This document shows positions 9,993-19,459 of a stretch of DNA of 64,000 nucleotides, piece by piece (position 1 is the first letter of the stretch; every line of letters starts with the position of its first letter). This DNA is from Pseudomonas ekonensis (lineage in GTDB: Bacteria > Pseudomonadota > Gammaproteobacteria > Pseudomonadales > Pseudomonadaceae). Where the stretch lies: NCBI RefSeq assembly GCF_019145435.1, contig NZ_JAHSTS010000001.1:271001-335000 (forward strand), read 5' to 3'. The translations under genes were made by a program, and so were the position numbers. Below the pieces are notes generated by a model. The model saw only the letters and a list, made by a program, of their open reading frames with translations, had not been told where the DNA came from and ran no database searches.

Positions 9993-10068
9993 TCCGTGAT
10001 AGCTCAGTCGGTAGAGCAAATGACTGTTAATCATTGGGTCCCAGGTTCGAGTCCTGGTCACGGAGCCA
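9993..10068 (+). tRNA. tRNA-Asn (GTT)
   Basis: 76 bases with an encoded CCA end. The acceptor stem is TCCGTGA / TCACGGA, the D-loop is AGCTCAGTCGGTAGAGC and the T-arm contains GGTTCGAGTCC. The anticodon GTT is at 10026-10028. It is first in a four-tRNA transcript. Confidence 0.97.
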
Positions 10069-10077
10069 ATTTCAAAC

Positions 10078-10154
10078 CGGGGTATAGCGCAGTCCGGTAG
10101 CGCGCCTGCTTTGGGAGCAGGATGTCAGGAGTTCGAATCCCCTTACCCCGACCA
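10078..10154 (+). tRNA. tRNA-Pro (TGG), copy 1
   Basis: 77 bases with encoded CCA. The acceptor stem is CGGGGTA / TACCCCG. The anticodon TGG at 10112-10114 sits in loop TTTGGGA between CCTGC and GCAGG. It is identical to the copy at 10329. Confidence 0.97.
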
Positions 10155-10159
10155 TATTT

Positions 10160-10235
10160 GGGTCGTTAGCTCAGTTGGTAGAGCAGTTGGCTTTTAACCA
10201 ATTGGTCGTAGGTTCGAATCCTACACGACCCACCA
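10160..10235 (+). tRNA. tRNA-Lys (TTT)
   Basis: 76 bases with encoded CCA. The acceptor stem is GGGTCGT / ACGACCC, and the anticodon TTT lies within loop CTTTTAA between the TTGG and CCAA anticodon-stem strands. It is 5 bases after tRNA-Pro copy 1. Confidence 0.97.
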
Positions 10236-10297
10236 TTTTTGAAACCAGTTCGCTGGAATCGAATCTTAAGATCAGACGCCAAAAGCTCTGTTCGCAG

Positions 10298-10326
10298 AAG
10301 GCGCCTTTCGAAGGTGCCTTTTTTTT
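10298..10326 (+). terminator. Terminator between tRNA-Lys and the second tRNA-Pro
   Basis: The hairpin AAGGCGCCTT-TC-GAAGGTGCCTT, with one imperfect pair, is followed by at least six T residues. It would end the Asn-Pro-Lys transcript just before tRNA-Pro copy 2. Confidence 0.85.
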
Positions 10327-10328
10327 AC

Positions 10329-10405
10329 CGGGGTATAGCGCAGTCCGGTAGCGCGCCTGCTTTGGGAGCAGGATGTCAGGAGTTCGAATCCCCTTACCCC
10401 GACCA
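10329..10405 (+). tRNA. tRNA-Pro (TGG), copy 2
   Basis: 77 bases, identical throughout to the copy at 10078-10154, including the CCA end and the TGG anticodon. It begins 3 bases after the T tract of a terminator. I see no TTGACA/TATAAT-like promoter between tRNA-Lys and this gene, so expression probably depends on read-through. Confidence 0.97.
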
Positions 10406-10412
10406 TACAAAG

Positions 10413-10447
10413 AAATCCCCGCATCGAAAGATGCGGGGATTTTTTTT
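10413..10447 (+). terminator. Terminator of the tRNA cluster
   Basis: A long GC-rich stem (AAATCCCCGCATC / GATGCGGGGATTT) with a GAAA-type tetraloop and a run of T follows tRNA-Pro copy 2 by 8 bases. Confidence 0.93.
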
Positions 10448-10505
10448 GCCCGTCAGAAACGCAATTTCATTCAAGTCATCGTACAACTTGCCGATAGCCC
10501 GCTAG

Positions 10506-12200
<1,695 letters not shown>

Positions 12201-12214
12201 CTTCTGCGGGCACG

Positions 12215-12249
12215 AAAAAGCCGCGCTTCTCGTAGGAGAATGCGCGGCT
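12215..12249 (-). terminator. Terminator between MCP and EF-hand genes
   Basis: Nested stems AGCCGCGC...GCGCGGCT and TTCTC...GAGAA form one long hairpin. On the minus strand it is followed by TTTTT, so it best fits the EF-hand gene. It could also stop the convergent MCP transcript. Confidence 0.85.
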
Positions 12250-12273
12250 GTGTGTCGGACATCAGGCGGGCAA

Positions 12274-12681
12274 TCAGGCGCCGTCTTGATCTTTCAGGTG
12301 TTCGAACAGGCCTTTGGGCATTTTCTTGCCGTTGGCTTCGAAGTTGGCTTTGACGTTGTTGTACGCTTCCTGCTCGTCGATGAAGCCGTCATGGTTGGTG
12401 TCGATCTTGTCGAAGTCGGATTTCGGCGCGACCTTCAGGAACTCGGCGCGGGACACCTTGCCGTCGCCATCGGTGTCGGTCTTGGCCATCGAGGCATCGC
12501 CGCATTTGCCTTCACCGCATTTGCCTTCCGGCGTCTTCACCGAGGTTTCGGCCGAGGCGACCATGTAGCCCTGGGCCAGCGGCTGGGCGGCGAACACCGA
12601 GCCGGAAAGCATCAGGCCGCCGGCCAGCACGGCGCCGACCAGGCCAATGGAGTTCTTGCCGATTTTCGAGGTACGGGACAT
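12274..12681 (-). CDS. Secreted EF-hand protein with EGKCGEGKCG metallophore-like motif
   Basis: 135 residues. A signal peptide runs to about Ala 32 (GGLMLSGSVFAA). The mature protein has EGKCGEGKCG at 52-61, then two EF-hand loops, DTDGDGKVSRAE (69-80) and DTNHDGFIDEQE (94-105). The tandem EGKCG motif is the core motif of HvfA-type RiPP metallophore precursors, where MNIO (DUF692) enzymes convert Cys to oxazolone/thioamide groups that bind copper. No MNIO or DUF2063 partner gene lies in this window, so modification here is inference. It may simply be a calcium-binding periplasmic protein. A GGAG ribosome binding site precedes the ATG, and an inverted repeat lies just upstream at 12695. Confidence 0.8.
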   Translation of the reverse strand: MSRTSKIGKNSIGLVGAVLAGGLMLSGSVFAAQPLAQGYMVASAETSVKTPEGKCGEGKCGDASMAKTDTDGDGKVSRAEFLKVAPKSDFDKIDTNHDGFIDEQEAYNNVKANFEANGKKMPKGLFEHLKDQDGA

Positions 12682-12694
12682 TGCATTCTCCTAC

Positions 12695-12711
12695 GGTTGC
12701 TCAGTGCAACC
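12695..12711 (-). promoter_or_regulatory. Inverted repeat in the EF-hand gene leader
   Basis: GGTTGC-5-GCAACC lies immediately upstream of the ribosome binding site. A second inverted repeat, CGCGAC-TGT-GTCGCG, lies at 12777-12791. Either could be an operator or a leader hairpin; no known regulator is recognised. Confidence 0.4.
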
Positions 12712-12910
12712 ACGCGTTAAGGGCATTTGCCGGCGCGGGTGCGCTCGGGTGTGGCCATTAGGCGGCGCCGATGTATCGCGACTGTGTCGCGGGGCGAGGC
12801 GTTTGTAAGCGAAGGCGGGAAATGCGGGGGCGGGATACAGTGAGAAACACTGGCTCTGGTGCGGGTCGAACATTAGCGGCTTGATCCAGCCCGGTGTCGA
12901 CCTCACCGGC

Positions 12911-12939
12911 GTCATCGCCAGCAGGCTGGCTCCCACAGG
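12911..12939. repeat. Single REP element
   Basis: The sequence core CGCCAGCAGGCTGGCTCCCAC matches the stem type of the REPs at 12975 and 32621, in the reverse orientation. Confidence 0.65.
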
Positions 12940-12974
12940 GTTGGGTGGGTGAAATCAGGATCTGCGGTCACTGC

Positions 12975-13062
12975 GTGGGAGCGAGCCTGCTCGCGGTGGC
13001 GTCGGCCCAGGCGAGATCATTTCGTCTGGATCACCGCATCGCGGGCAGGCTCGCTCCTGCAG
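12975..13062. repeat. REPIN (two inverted REPs), 88 bp
   Basis: The left arm GTGGGAGCGAGCCTGCTCGC and right arm GCGGGCAGGCTCGCTCCTGC are inverted around about 45 bases of spacer. This is the two-REP mobile doublet described in P. fluorescens. Its length equals that of the REPIN at 32621. No RAYT transposase gene lies in the window. Confidence 0.85.
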
Positions 13063-13071
13063 GCTTCTACA

Positions 13072-14370
13072 TCAATGCAGCTTCAGGCGCGGCTCGGTGC
13101 CCCGGCCGATCTTGCTGCCGAGCATCAGCATCGCCGTGCGGAACGGCCCGTACAGCGCCATCTGGTGCATGCGGTACAGCGACACGTAGAACATCCGCGC
13201 CAGCCAGCCCTCCAGCATCACTGTGCCGGTCAGGTTGCCCATCAGGTTGCCCACCGCCGAGAAGCGCGACAGAGAAATCAGCGAGCCGTAGTCGGTGTAC
13301 TTGTACTCCGGCAACGCCTTGCCTTCGATCCGCAGCTTCAGCGACTTGGCCAGCAGCGACGCCTGCTGGTGCGCAGCCTGGGCGCGGGGCGGCACGTTGC
13401 GGTCCGTGCCCGGTTGCGGGCAGGCGGCGCAGTCGCCGAAGGCGAAGATGTTCTCGTCGCGGGTGGTCTGCAGCGTCGGCAGCACCTGCAGCTGGTTGAT
13501 GCGGTTGGTCTCCAGGCCGTCGATGTCCTTGAGGAAGCCCGGCGCGCGGATCCCGGCGGCCCAGACCTTGAGGCTGGCCTTGATCTGGCTGCCGTCGGCG
13601 GTGATCAGGCTGTCGGCGGTGACTTCGCTGACCGACGCGTTGGTCATCACGTTGACCCCGAGCTTTTCCAGGGTCTTGTGCACCGGGCCGCTGATCCGCT
13701 CCGGCAGGGCCGGCAACACCCGCGGACCGGCTTCGATCAGGGTGATGTGCATGTTTTCCGGCTTGATCCGGTCGAGGCCGTAGGCCGCCAGCTCATGGGC
13801 GGCGTTGTGCAGCTCGGCCGCCAGTTCGACGCCGGTGGCGCCGGCGCCGACGATGGCCACGCTGATCTGCTCGTCGCTTTCGTTCTGGCCGGCATGGGCG
13901 CGCAGGTAGTGGTTGAGCAACTGCTGGTGGAAGCGCTCGGCCTGTTTGCGGGTGTCGAGGAACAGGCAATGCTGCGCCGCGCCCTGGGTGCCGAAATCGT
14001 TGGTGGTGCTGCCGACGGCGATCACCAGGGAGTCATAGGGCACTTCCCGGGCGGGCACCAGTTCGATGCCGTTTTCGTCGTAGGTGGCGGCCAGCTGGAT
14101 TTTCTTCGCGGCACGGTCGAGCCCGCTCATGCGCCCCAGCTGGAACTCGAAGTGGTTCCATTTCGCCTGGGCGACATAGTTGAGTTCGTCTTCGGAGGAG
14201 TTCAGCGATCCGGCGGCCACTTCGTGCAGCAGCGGTTTCCAGATGTGGGTCAGGTTGGCGTCGACCAGCATGACGCTGGCGGTGCCGCGCTTGCCCAGGG
14301 TCTTACCCAGACGGGTAGCCAACTCCAGGCCGCCGGCGCCGCCGCCGACAATGACAATACGATGGGACAT
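13072..14370 (-). CDS. ndh: Type II NADH:quinone oxidoreductase (Ndh)
   Basis: 432 residues. The N-terminal FAD-binding Rossmann motif is IVIVGGGAGGLELATRLG. The NADH-binding Rossmann motif is VAIVGAGATGVELAAELH near residue 165, and the FAD-contacting IFAFGDCAACPQP lies near 310. NDH-2 passes electrons from NADH to quinone at the inner face of the cytoplasmic membrane without proton pumping; the C-terminal amphipathic/hydrophobic stretch would anchor it. I chose the ATG at 14370 because it opens directly on SHRIVIVGGG. DUF3094 is just upstream on the same strand. Confidence 0.93.
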   Translation of the reverse strand: MSHRIVIVGGGAGGLELATRLGKTLGKRGTASVMLVDANLTHIWKPLLHEVAAGSLNSSEDELNYVAQAKWNHFEFQLGRMSGLDRAAKKIQLAATYDENGIELVPAREVPYDSLVIAVGSTTNDFGTQGAAQHCLFLDTRKQAERFHQQLLNHYLRAHAGQNESDEQISVAIVGAGATGVELAAELHNAAHELAAYGLDRIKPENMHITLIEAGPRVLPALPERISGPVHKTLEKLGVNVMTNASVSEVTADSLITADGSQIKASLKVWAAGIRAPGFLKDIDGLETNRINQLQVLPTLQTTRDENIFAFGDCAACPQPGTDRNVPPRAQAAHQQASLLAKSLKLRIEGKALPEYKYTDYGSLISLSRFSAVGNLMGNLTGTVMLEGWLARMFYVSLYRMHQMALYGPFRTAMLMLGSKIGRGTEPRLKLH

Positions 14371-14433
14371 GGGAACAACTCGCAAGGCTAAAGGAAATCG
14401 TTGTCGTGGTTACCCGAGCGAGCGCAAGGCAGC

Positions 14434-14607
14434 TCATAGCGTCAGGTAACTGATGAGTCGGCTCAACAGGCCGAGGCCGACGGTGACCGCCACCACCAGC
14501 ACCAGGAGCATCCACGGCCGGAAAGGCCGGCGCTCGACGCGGTGCTGGGACAGTTGCAGGTACTCTTCGACATGCTTCTGGTCATCGGGGTTCAGGCGGC
14601 TGGTCAT
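14434..14607 (-). CDS. DUF3094 small membrane protein
   Basis: 57 residues: MTSRLNPDDQKHVEEYLQ, a basic patch (HRVERRPFRPW) and one transmembrane helix (MLLVLVVAVTVGLGLLSRLI). It matches the pseudomonad DUF3094 family by length and layout. It lies 63 bases upstream of ndh on the same strand, so it may be co-transcribed with it. Function is unknown. Confidence 0.85.
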   Translation of the reverse strand: MTSRLNPDDQKHVEEYLQLSQHRVERRPFRPWMLLVLVVAVTVGLGLLSRLISYLTL

Positions 14608-14750
14608 GTGAGGCCTCGTCAGGGATAGACGTTGCTGGATGCGCAGACGTTACAGCGGTTTGCCTGCGCGCGTTGAACGGCGCAGGGCATCCGGGCGAAT
14701 GATTGCGCTTTTTTAACATCCGACCGGTGTTTGCGCCATCCTGCCAAGGG

Positions 14751-15377
14751 CTAAAGGCTGATGCCGACGTCGAACACGATGCTGCGCCCCAGGTTGCTGC
14801 GCAGGAAGTCCGGCGCGTCCGGGTGGGCGAACAGCACCCGGGCGAAGGTCGGCCCGACCAGCGACAGCGAGCGCCAGCCCTGGCGCAGGTACTCGGTCGG
14901 CGGCGGAAAATGGCTGTTCAGGTCCAGCACTTCGCGCTTGAGGCTGGCGAAGGCGATGATGTCCAGCTCCCCCAGGTCCATGCCGCGTTCCTTGTAGTTG
15001 TGGGCCTTCTTGCGCAGGGTCGGCGCCAGGCGCAGGAGGAACTCGTTGGCCGGGATCCGCCGCGGCTTGGCTTCGCGGCGCACCAGCTGGCTCAGGGAAA
15101 ACGCGCTGCGCCGGCGCTGCAGTTCGTCGCGCCATTCGTCGTTGAGCCGGCGGCCTTCGTCGAGGACGAAGAACACCTCGAAATTGGCGTCGCGGAACAA
15201 GACGTCCGGCGGCTCCCCGGCCGGGGCGAACTCATCGGCCCGATAGGGAATGTTCAGGCCTTGCAGCAGGCGCTGGCAGACCCAACGCTCACGCTCCCAT
15301 TTGCGGGCATTGGACAGGAAGGCGTTGGCTTGCTCGGCCGCGATGGTCAGCAGGCGCAGGTAGTCTGAGTCATCCAT
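14751..15377 (-). CDS. DUF1780 family protein
   Basis: 208 residues, cytoplasmic, with no signal peptide. It starts MDDSDYLRLLTIAAEQANAFL; the central part FEVFFVLDEGRRLNDEWRDELQRRR is charged and helical. It fits the DUF1780 family (a putative endonuclease-like fold by structural genomics, as I recall). The ATG at 15377 is preferred over an upstream in-frame start at 15599, which would add 74 low-quality residues across the divergent promoter region. Confidence 0.8.
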   Translation of the reverse strand: MDDSDYLRLLTIAAEQANAFLSNARKWERERWVCQRLLQGLNIPYRADEFAPAGEPPDVLFRDANFEVFFVLDEGRRLNDEWRDELQRRRSAFSLSQLVRREAKPRRIPANEFLLRLAPTLRKKAHNYKERGMDLGELDIIAFASLKREVLDLNSHFPPPTEYLRQGWRSLSLVGPTFARVLFAHPDAPDFLRSNLGRSIVFDVGISL

Positions 15378-15570
15378 AGGCCCAAGCTTAGCGTTCAAAT
15401 GCGACAGGCAGATAGATTTGCGTCGGTCCTGCTCACCAAAGGCATCGGCAGGATGCCTCATCGTCCCCAGAGGGTTTGCGGCGGGCTCAGGCCTTGCGTT
15501 GAGCAGCGTTGTGGGGGTGTAGACTGCCACAGCTGCCGCAAGGGAATTTGTCGCAAAAAATGAGGGAATC

Positions 15571-16260
15571 ATGATCGGTGCCGAACTGCTGTCTTCCACG
15601 AGTCTGACCCTGGGCTGGCTGATCTATTTGCCGGTCTTGCTGTGGGCGGTCTGGAGCGCCTCGTGGGTCGAACTGTTCAGCGACAGCCGGCGTCAGCACC
15701 TGCTGTTCGGCACTGTGTTCGCGTTGTTTCTGTTGTGGCTGGTGCGCCGGGATTTCGATACCGGCGTGTCGTACCACTTCATCGGCATGACGGCGGTGAC
15801 GCTGCTGCTGGACTGGCCCTTGGCGATCGTCGGCGGGCTGGTGGCGCAGGCCGGGCTTGTGCTGCTCGGGCGCCAGGACCTGGCGGCGGTGGGGGTCAAC
15901 GGCACGTTGCTGATCCTGTTGCCGGTGCTCGTCACCGAATGCGTGGCGGTCCTGGTCGAGCGCGCCCAGCCACGCAACCCGTTCGTGTACATCTTCTGTT
16001 CCGGCTTCTTCGCCGCTGCGCTGGCGGCGCTGCTGTGCCTGGTGTCGAGCCTGGCGCTGCTGTGGTACGACGGCCTGTTCGCCCTGCCGGAATGGCTGGA
16101 AGACTTCATCGGCTACCTGTGGCTGCTGATCTTCCCCGAGGCGTTCATCAACGGCATGGTGATCAGCGCATTGGTGGTGTTCTGCCCGGAATGGCTGGAG
16201 ACCTTCAACCGCACCCGCTACCTTTCGGCGCCCTGGAAGGACGACGATCCCAAGTCTTGA
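15571..16260 (+). CDS. Multi-pass membrane protein, CbiM/energy-coupling-factor-like
   Basis: 229 residues with about six hydrophobic helices, the first LTLGWLIYLPVLLWAVWS and the last LLIFPEAFINGMVISALVVF. The pattern GMTAVTLLLDWPLAIVGG near residue 72 and the C-terminal FPEAFINGM resemble the CbiM-type substrate-binding subunits of ECF transporters. No ATPase or T-component gene is adjacent, so transport partner and substrate are unknown. A GAGGGAATC ribosome binding site precedes the ATG. Confidence 0.7.
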   Translation: MIGAELLSSTSLTLGWLIYLPVLLWAVWSASWVELFSDSRRQHLLFGTVFALFLLWLVRRDFDTGVSYHFIGMTAVTLLLDWPLAIVGGLVAQAGLVLLGRQDLAAVGVNGTLLILLPVLVTECVAVLVERAQPRNPFVYIFCSGFFAAALAALLCLVSSLALLWYDGLFALPEWLEDFIGYLWLLIFPEAFINGMVISALVVFCPEWLETFNRTRYLSAPWKDDDPKS

Positions 16261-16325
16261 CCCACATCAAATCCGCCGGCCGCCGTGCCTTCATGCTCGT
16301 TCGAATTCCTTCAGGAGCGAGCGGC

Positions 16326-16541
16326 ATGAGCGTTTACGAGTGGGCGAGGCAGGAGTTGCGTCAGAGTCTGGACATGGCGCAGGAGGTGGGGTTCGATCCG
16401 GGGCTGAGCCTGCGGGCCTTGCTCAGCGCGGTGGTGCAGCAGAGCAAGACCGTGCGCAACGCCGAAGACCTGGCCGACGAGTTGCGCTTTCTGGCGGAAA
16501 ACCTCGACGACGATCAGGACTACGGCTTCATGCGGCCCTGA
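16326..16541 (+). CDS. Small conserved acidic helical protein
   Basis: 71 residues: MSVYEWARQELRQSLDMAQ, a helical middle, and an acidic end (AENLDDDQDYGFMRP). No membrane segment or metal motif is visible. A short conserved protein is known at this place upstream of yacG in pseudomonads. An AGGAG ribosome binding site at 16313-16317 supports the ATG. It ends 8 bases before the convergent yacG stop. Function unknown. Confidence 0.7.
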   Translation: MSVYEWARQELRQSLDMAQEVGFDPGLSLRALLSAVVQQSKTVRNAEDLADELRFLAENLDDDQDYGFMRP

Positions 16542-16548
16542 CGGCGGG

Positions 16549-16749
16549 TCAGTGGCGCGGGTCGAAATCGCCGGAGAACAGCTCATCCTCGGCGTCCGGG
16601 GCGACCGGGATCTTGTGTTCCTCCGAGGCCCAGGCACCGAGGTCGATCAGTTTGCAGCGGTCCGAGCAGAACGGCCGGTTGACGTTGCCGGCCACCCATT
16701 CCACGGGGGCGCCGCAGGTCGGGCAGTTGACGGTTGGGGTCTGGCTCAT
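16549..16749 (-). CDS. yacG: Zinc-binding DNA gyrase inhibitor YacG
   Basis: 66 residues. The four zinc ligands are C9, C12, C28 and C32 (NCPTCGAP ... [14 protein letters not shown]). The acidic C-terminal tail is [14 protein letters not shown]. In E. coli YacG binds GyrB and inhibits gyrase. It overlaps the coaE stop by 4 bases (ATGA) and is last in the pilB-pilC-pilD-coaE-yacG order. Confidence 0.93.
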   Translation of the reverse strand: MSQTPTVNCPTCGAPVEWVAGNVNRPFCSDRCKLIDLGAWASEEHKIPVAPDAEDELFSGDFDPRH

Positions 16750-17369
16750 GGCTGGCCTCCGGATAAAGTCAGGTAAAAGTGATGCAGGCGCTCGACCTCG
16801 CTGTGCAGCCAGGCGAGGTCGCGGTCGTTGACCACCACGTCATCGGCACGGCTCACACGGTCTTCGCGGCTGGATTGGGCCTTGAGGATCGCCTGGACCT
16901 GCTGTTCGCTGGTCTGGTCGCGTTGCAGGGTGCGTTCGATCTGCAGTTGCTCGGGGGCGTCGATCACCAGGATCCGCCGGGTCATCGCGTATTGCCCCGA
17001 CTCGATCAGCAGCGGCGAGACCAGGATCGCATACGGCGATTCTGCCAGCGCCAGGTGATGGGCGATTTCCTCGGCGATCAACGGATGCAGCAGCGCTTCG
17101 AGCCAGCGGCGCTCTTCGGGCACTTCGAAGATCAGCTTGCGCAGGGCGGCGCGGTTCAGCGTACCGTCGGCCTGCAGCACGGCAGGGCCGAAGTGTTCGG
17201 CGATCTTCGCCAGCGCCGGGCGCCCCGGCTCGACCACCCAACGTGCCGCGTGGTCGGCGTCCACCACGTGGATGCCGAGGTCGATGAAGTGCTGGGCGGC
17301 CGCGCTCTTGCCGCTGCCGATGCCGCCGGTCAGGCCGAGAATCCAGGGTTTTTCCACAGGGGTATTCAT
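16746..17369 (-). CDS. coaE: Dephospho-CoA kinase CoaE
   Basis: 207 residues. The P-loop is [10 protein letters not shown] at 13-22, followed by the CoaE signature [10 protein letters not shown] (34-43) and the LID-type region LRRxxxxx/HPLIAEEI. CoaE phosphorylates the 3'-hydroxyl of dephospho-CoA in the last step of CoA synthesis. The start at 17369 overlaps the pilD stop by 4 bases. The panB/panC/panD genes for early pantothenate steps are also in this window, at 32-34 kb. Confidence 0.95.
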   Translation of the reverse strand: MNTPVEKPWILGLTGGIGSGKSAAAQHFIDLGIHVVDADHAARWVVEPGRPALAKIAEHFGPAVLQADGTLNRAALRKLIFEVPEERRWLEALLHPLIAEEIAHHLALAESPYAILVSPLLIESGQYAMTRRILVIDAPEQLQIERTLQRDQTSEQQVQAILKAQSSREDRVSRADDVVVNDRDLAWLHSEVERLHHFYLTLSGGQP

Positions 17370-18238
17370 TTCAAACCGACAAACTGCCAATAGAAGGCCG
17401 TCATTTGACCACCCCAGAGCATGGCAATCCAGCCGGCGATCGCCAGATAAGGGCCGAAGGGGATCGGCGTCGAGGCGTTGCGGTCGCGCAGCCGCAGCAG
17501 AATGATGCCGATGACCGCGCCCACCAGCGACGACAGCAGGATGGTCAACGGCAGGATCTGCCAGCCGCCCCAGGCGCCGAGCATCGCCAGCAGCTTGAAG
17601 TCGCCGTGGCCGATGCCGTCCTTGCCGGTGAGCAGCTTGAACAGCCAGAACACCGACCACAGGGACAGGTAGCCGGCCACCGCCCCCCACAACGCATCGT
17701 GCAGCGACGTGAACAGGCCGAAGCTGTTGACGATCAGGCCCAGCCACAGCAGCGGCAGCACCAGCACGTCGGGCAGCAACTGGTGCTCGGTGTCGATCAG
17801 GCTCATCGCCAGCAAGCCCCAGGTCAGCACCGTCAGCAGGCACGCGGGCCAGCCGAACCCCAGGTGCCAGGCGATGAAGGCCGTGAGCAGGCCGCAGGCC
17901 AGTTCCGTCAGCGGATAGCGTTTGCCGATGGGCGCGGCGCAGGCCGAACAGCGTCCGCGCAGCCACAGGTAACTGAACAGCGGAATGTTTTCCCACGCAA
18001 GGATGCGGTGGGCGCAATGCGGGCACTGCGAGGCCGGCAGCATCAGGTTGTAGGTGGGCAGCGGCGTTTCGCCGGGCATCCCCAGGATGTCGCGGGCCTG
18101 CTGGCGCCATTCGCGCTCGAGCATCTTCGGCAGGCGCCAGACCAGCACGTTGAGGAAGCTGCCGACCACCAGCCCCAGCAGCAGGGCGGTGCACACGAAG
18201 GCCAGCGGATACAGGGCAAACAGTTCGTCGAAGGGCAT
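17366..18238 (-). CDS. pilD: Prepilin peptidase / N-methyltransferase PilD
   Basis: 290 residues with about eight membrane helices. The cytoplasmic zinc loop has C72, C75, C97 and C100. The two catalytic aspartates of the GxGD-type protease are D149 (SLIDTEH) and D213 (GHGDFK). PilD cleaves the short basic leader of prepilins such as PilA (21387) and type II secretion pseudopilins, and N-methylates the new Phe. It is in the same-strand order pilB-pilC-pilD. Confidence 0.97.
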   Translation of the reverse strand: MPFDELFALYPLAFVCTALLLGLVVGSFLNVLVWRLPKMLEREWRQQARDILGMPGETPLPTYNLMLPASQCPHCAHRILAWENIPLFSYLWLRGRCSACAAPIGKRYPLTELACGLLTAFIAWHLGFGWPACLLTVLTWGLLAMSLIDTEHQLLPDVLVLPLLWLGLIVNSFGLFTSLHDALWGAVAGYLSLWSVFWLFKLLTGKDGIGHGDFKLLAMLGAWGGWQILPLTILLSSLVGAVIGIILLRLRDRNASTPIPFGPYLAIAGWIAMLWGGQMTAFYWQFVGLK

Positions 18239-18239
18239 G

Positions 18240-19457
18240 TCAGATCGCTGAGCCGAGTTGGAAGATCGGCAGGTACATGGCCACGACCAGCCCGCCGACG
18301 ATCACCCCCAGCACCACCATGATGAACGGCTCCATCAGGCTGGTGAGGTTGTCGACCATGTTATCCACTTCGTCCTCGTAAAACCCGGCGACTTTGGCGA
18401 GCATGTCGTCAAGGGCGCCGGACTCCTCGCCGATGGCGGTCATCTGCACCGCCATGTTGGGGAACACTCCGGTGCTGCGCATCGAGAAATTCAACTGCAT
18501 GCCGGTGGACACGTCCTGGCGGATGCGCAGCACCGCGTTCTTGAACACCACGTTGCCGGTGGCGCCGGCCACCGAGTCCAGCGCCTCGACCAGCGGCACC
18601 CCGGCGGCGAACGTGGTCGAGAGGGTGCGGGCGAACCGCGCCACGGCGGACTTGTACATCAGCGTACCCACCAGCGGCAGCTTCAGCAGCCAGGCGTCCC
18701 GGCGGTCGCGCAGGGCCTGGGAGCGTTTCAGCGCGTGGCGCGTGCCGAAGAACGCGGCGACCAGGGCCGCCAGGATCGCCCACCACCATTGCTGCATGAA
18801 CTCCGAGAGCGCGATCACCATCAGGGTGAAGGCCGGCAGTTCGGCGCCGAACCCGGAGAACACCGACTGGAATTGCGGCACCACCTTGACCAGCAGGATC
18901 CCGGTGACCACCGCCGCCACCAGCACCACGGCGGCGGGGTAGGTCATGGCCTTCTTGATCTTGGCCTTGAGGCTTTCGCTCTTTTCCTTGTAGGTCGCGA
19001 CCCGTTCCAGCAGCGTGTCGAGGGCCCCGGACTGCTCGCCGGCATCCACCAGGTTGCAGTAGAGCTCGTCGAAATGCTGCGGTTTCTTGCGCAGGGCGGC
19101 GGCGAAGCTGTTGCCGGCGGCGACTTCCTGCTTCACCTCGTCCACCAGCTTGCGCATGGCCGGGTTCTCGAAGCCCTCGCCGATGATGTCGAACGACTGC
19201 AGCAGCGGCACGCCGGCCTTCATCATGGTCGCCATCTGCCGGGTGAACAGCGCGATGTCCTGGGCCTTGATGCGTTGGCCGAAGCTGAGCAGCGAGGCGG
19301 ACTTCTTGCGCACCTTGCCGGGGTTGATCCCTTGCTTGCGCAACTGCGCCTTGATCAGCGCCGGGTTCTGCCCGCTCAGTTCGCCGGTCACCTTGCCGCC
19401 TTTCTTGTCCGTGCCTTCCCAGGCGTACACGCTGGTTTTCGCTGCCTTGACCGCCAT
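18240..19457 (-). CDS. pilC: Type IV pilus inner-membrane platform protein PilC
   Basis: 405 residues. Two T2SF/GspF domains (about 70-195 and 275-400) are each followed by hydrophobic helices (AAVVLVAAVVTGILLVKVVPQF and PFIMVVLGVIVGGLVVAMYLPIF). The N-terminus AVKAAKTSVYAWEGTDKKGGKV is the typical PilC entry. PilC couples PilB/PilT ATPase motion to pilin assembly. It lies 2 bases after the pilB stop and 1 base before the pilD start. Confidence 0.96.
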   Translation of the reverse strand: MAVKAAKTSVYAWEGTDKKGGKVTGELSGQNPALIKAQLRKQGINPGKVRKKSASLLSFGQRIKAQDIALFTRQMATMMKAGVPLLQSFDIIGEGFENPAMRKLVDEVKQEVAAGNSFAAALRKKPQHFDELYCNLVDAGEQSGALDTLLERVATYKEKSESLKAKIKKAMTYPAAVVLVAAVVTGILLVKVVPQFQSVFSGFGAELPAFTLMVIALSEFMQQWWWAILAALVAAFFGTRHALKRSQALRDRRDAWLLKLPLVGTLMYKSAVARFARTLSTTFAAGVPLVEALDSVAGATGNVVFKNAVLRIRQDVSTGMQLNFSMRSTGVFPNMAVQMTAIGEESGALDDMLAKVAGFYEDEVDNMVDNLTSLMEPFIMVVLGVIVGGLVVAMYLPIFQLGSAI

Positions 19458-19459
19458 GT

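Larger units (their letters stand above)
12682..13071. other. Non-coding region between the EF-hand gene and ndh
   Basis: About 390 bases without a credible gene. It contains the 5' region of the EF-hand gene with two short inverted repeats (12695-12711 and 12777-12791), one single REP (12911-12939) and one REPIN (12975-13062) that abuts the ndh 3' end. Confidence 0.7.
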
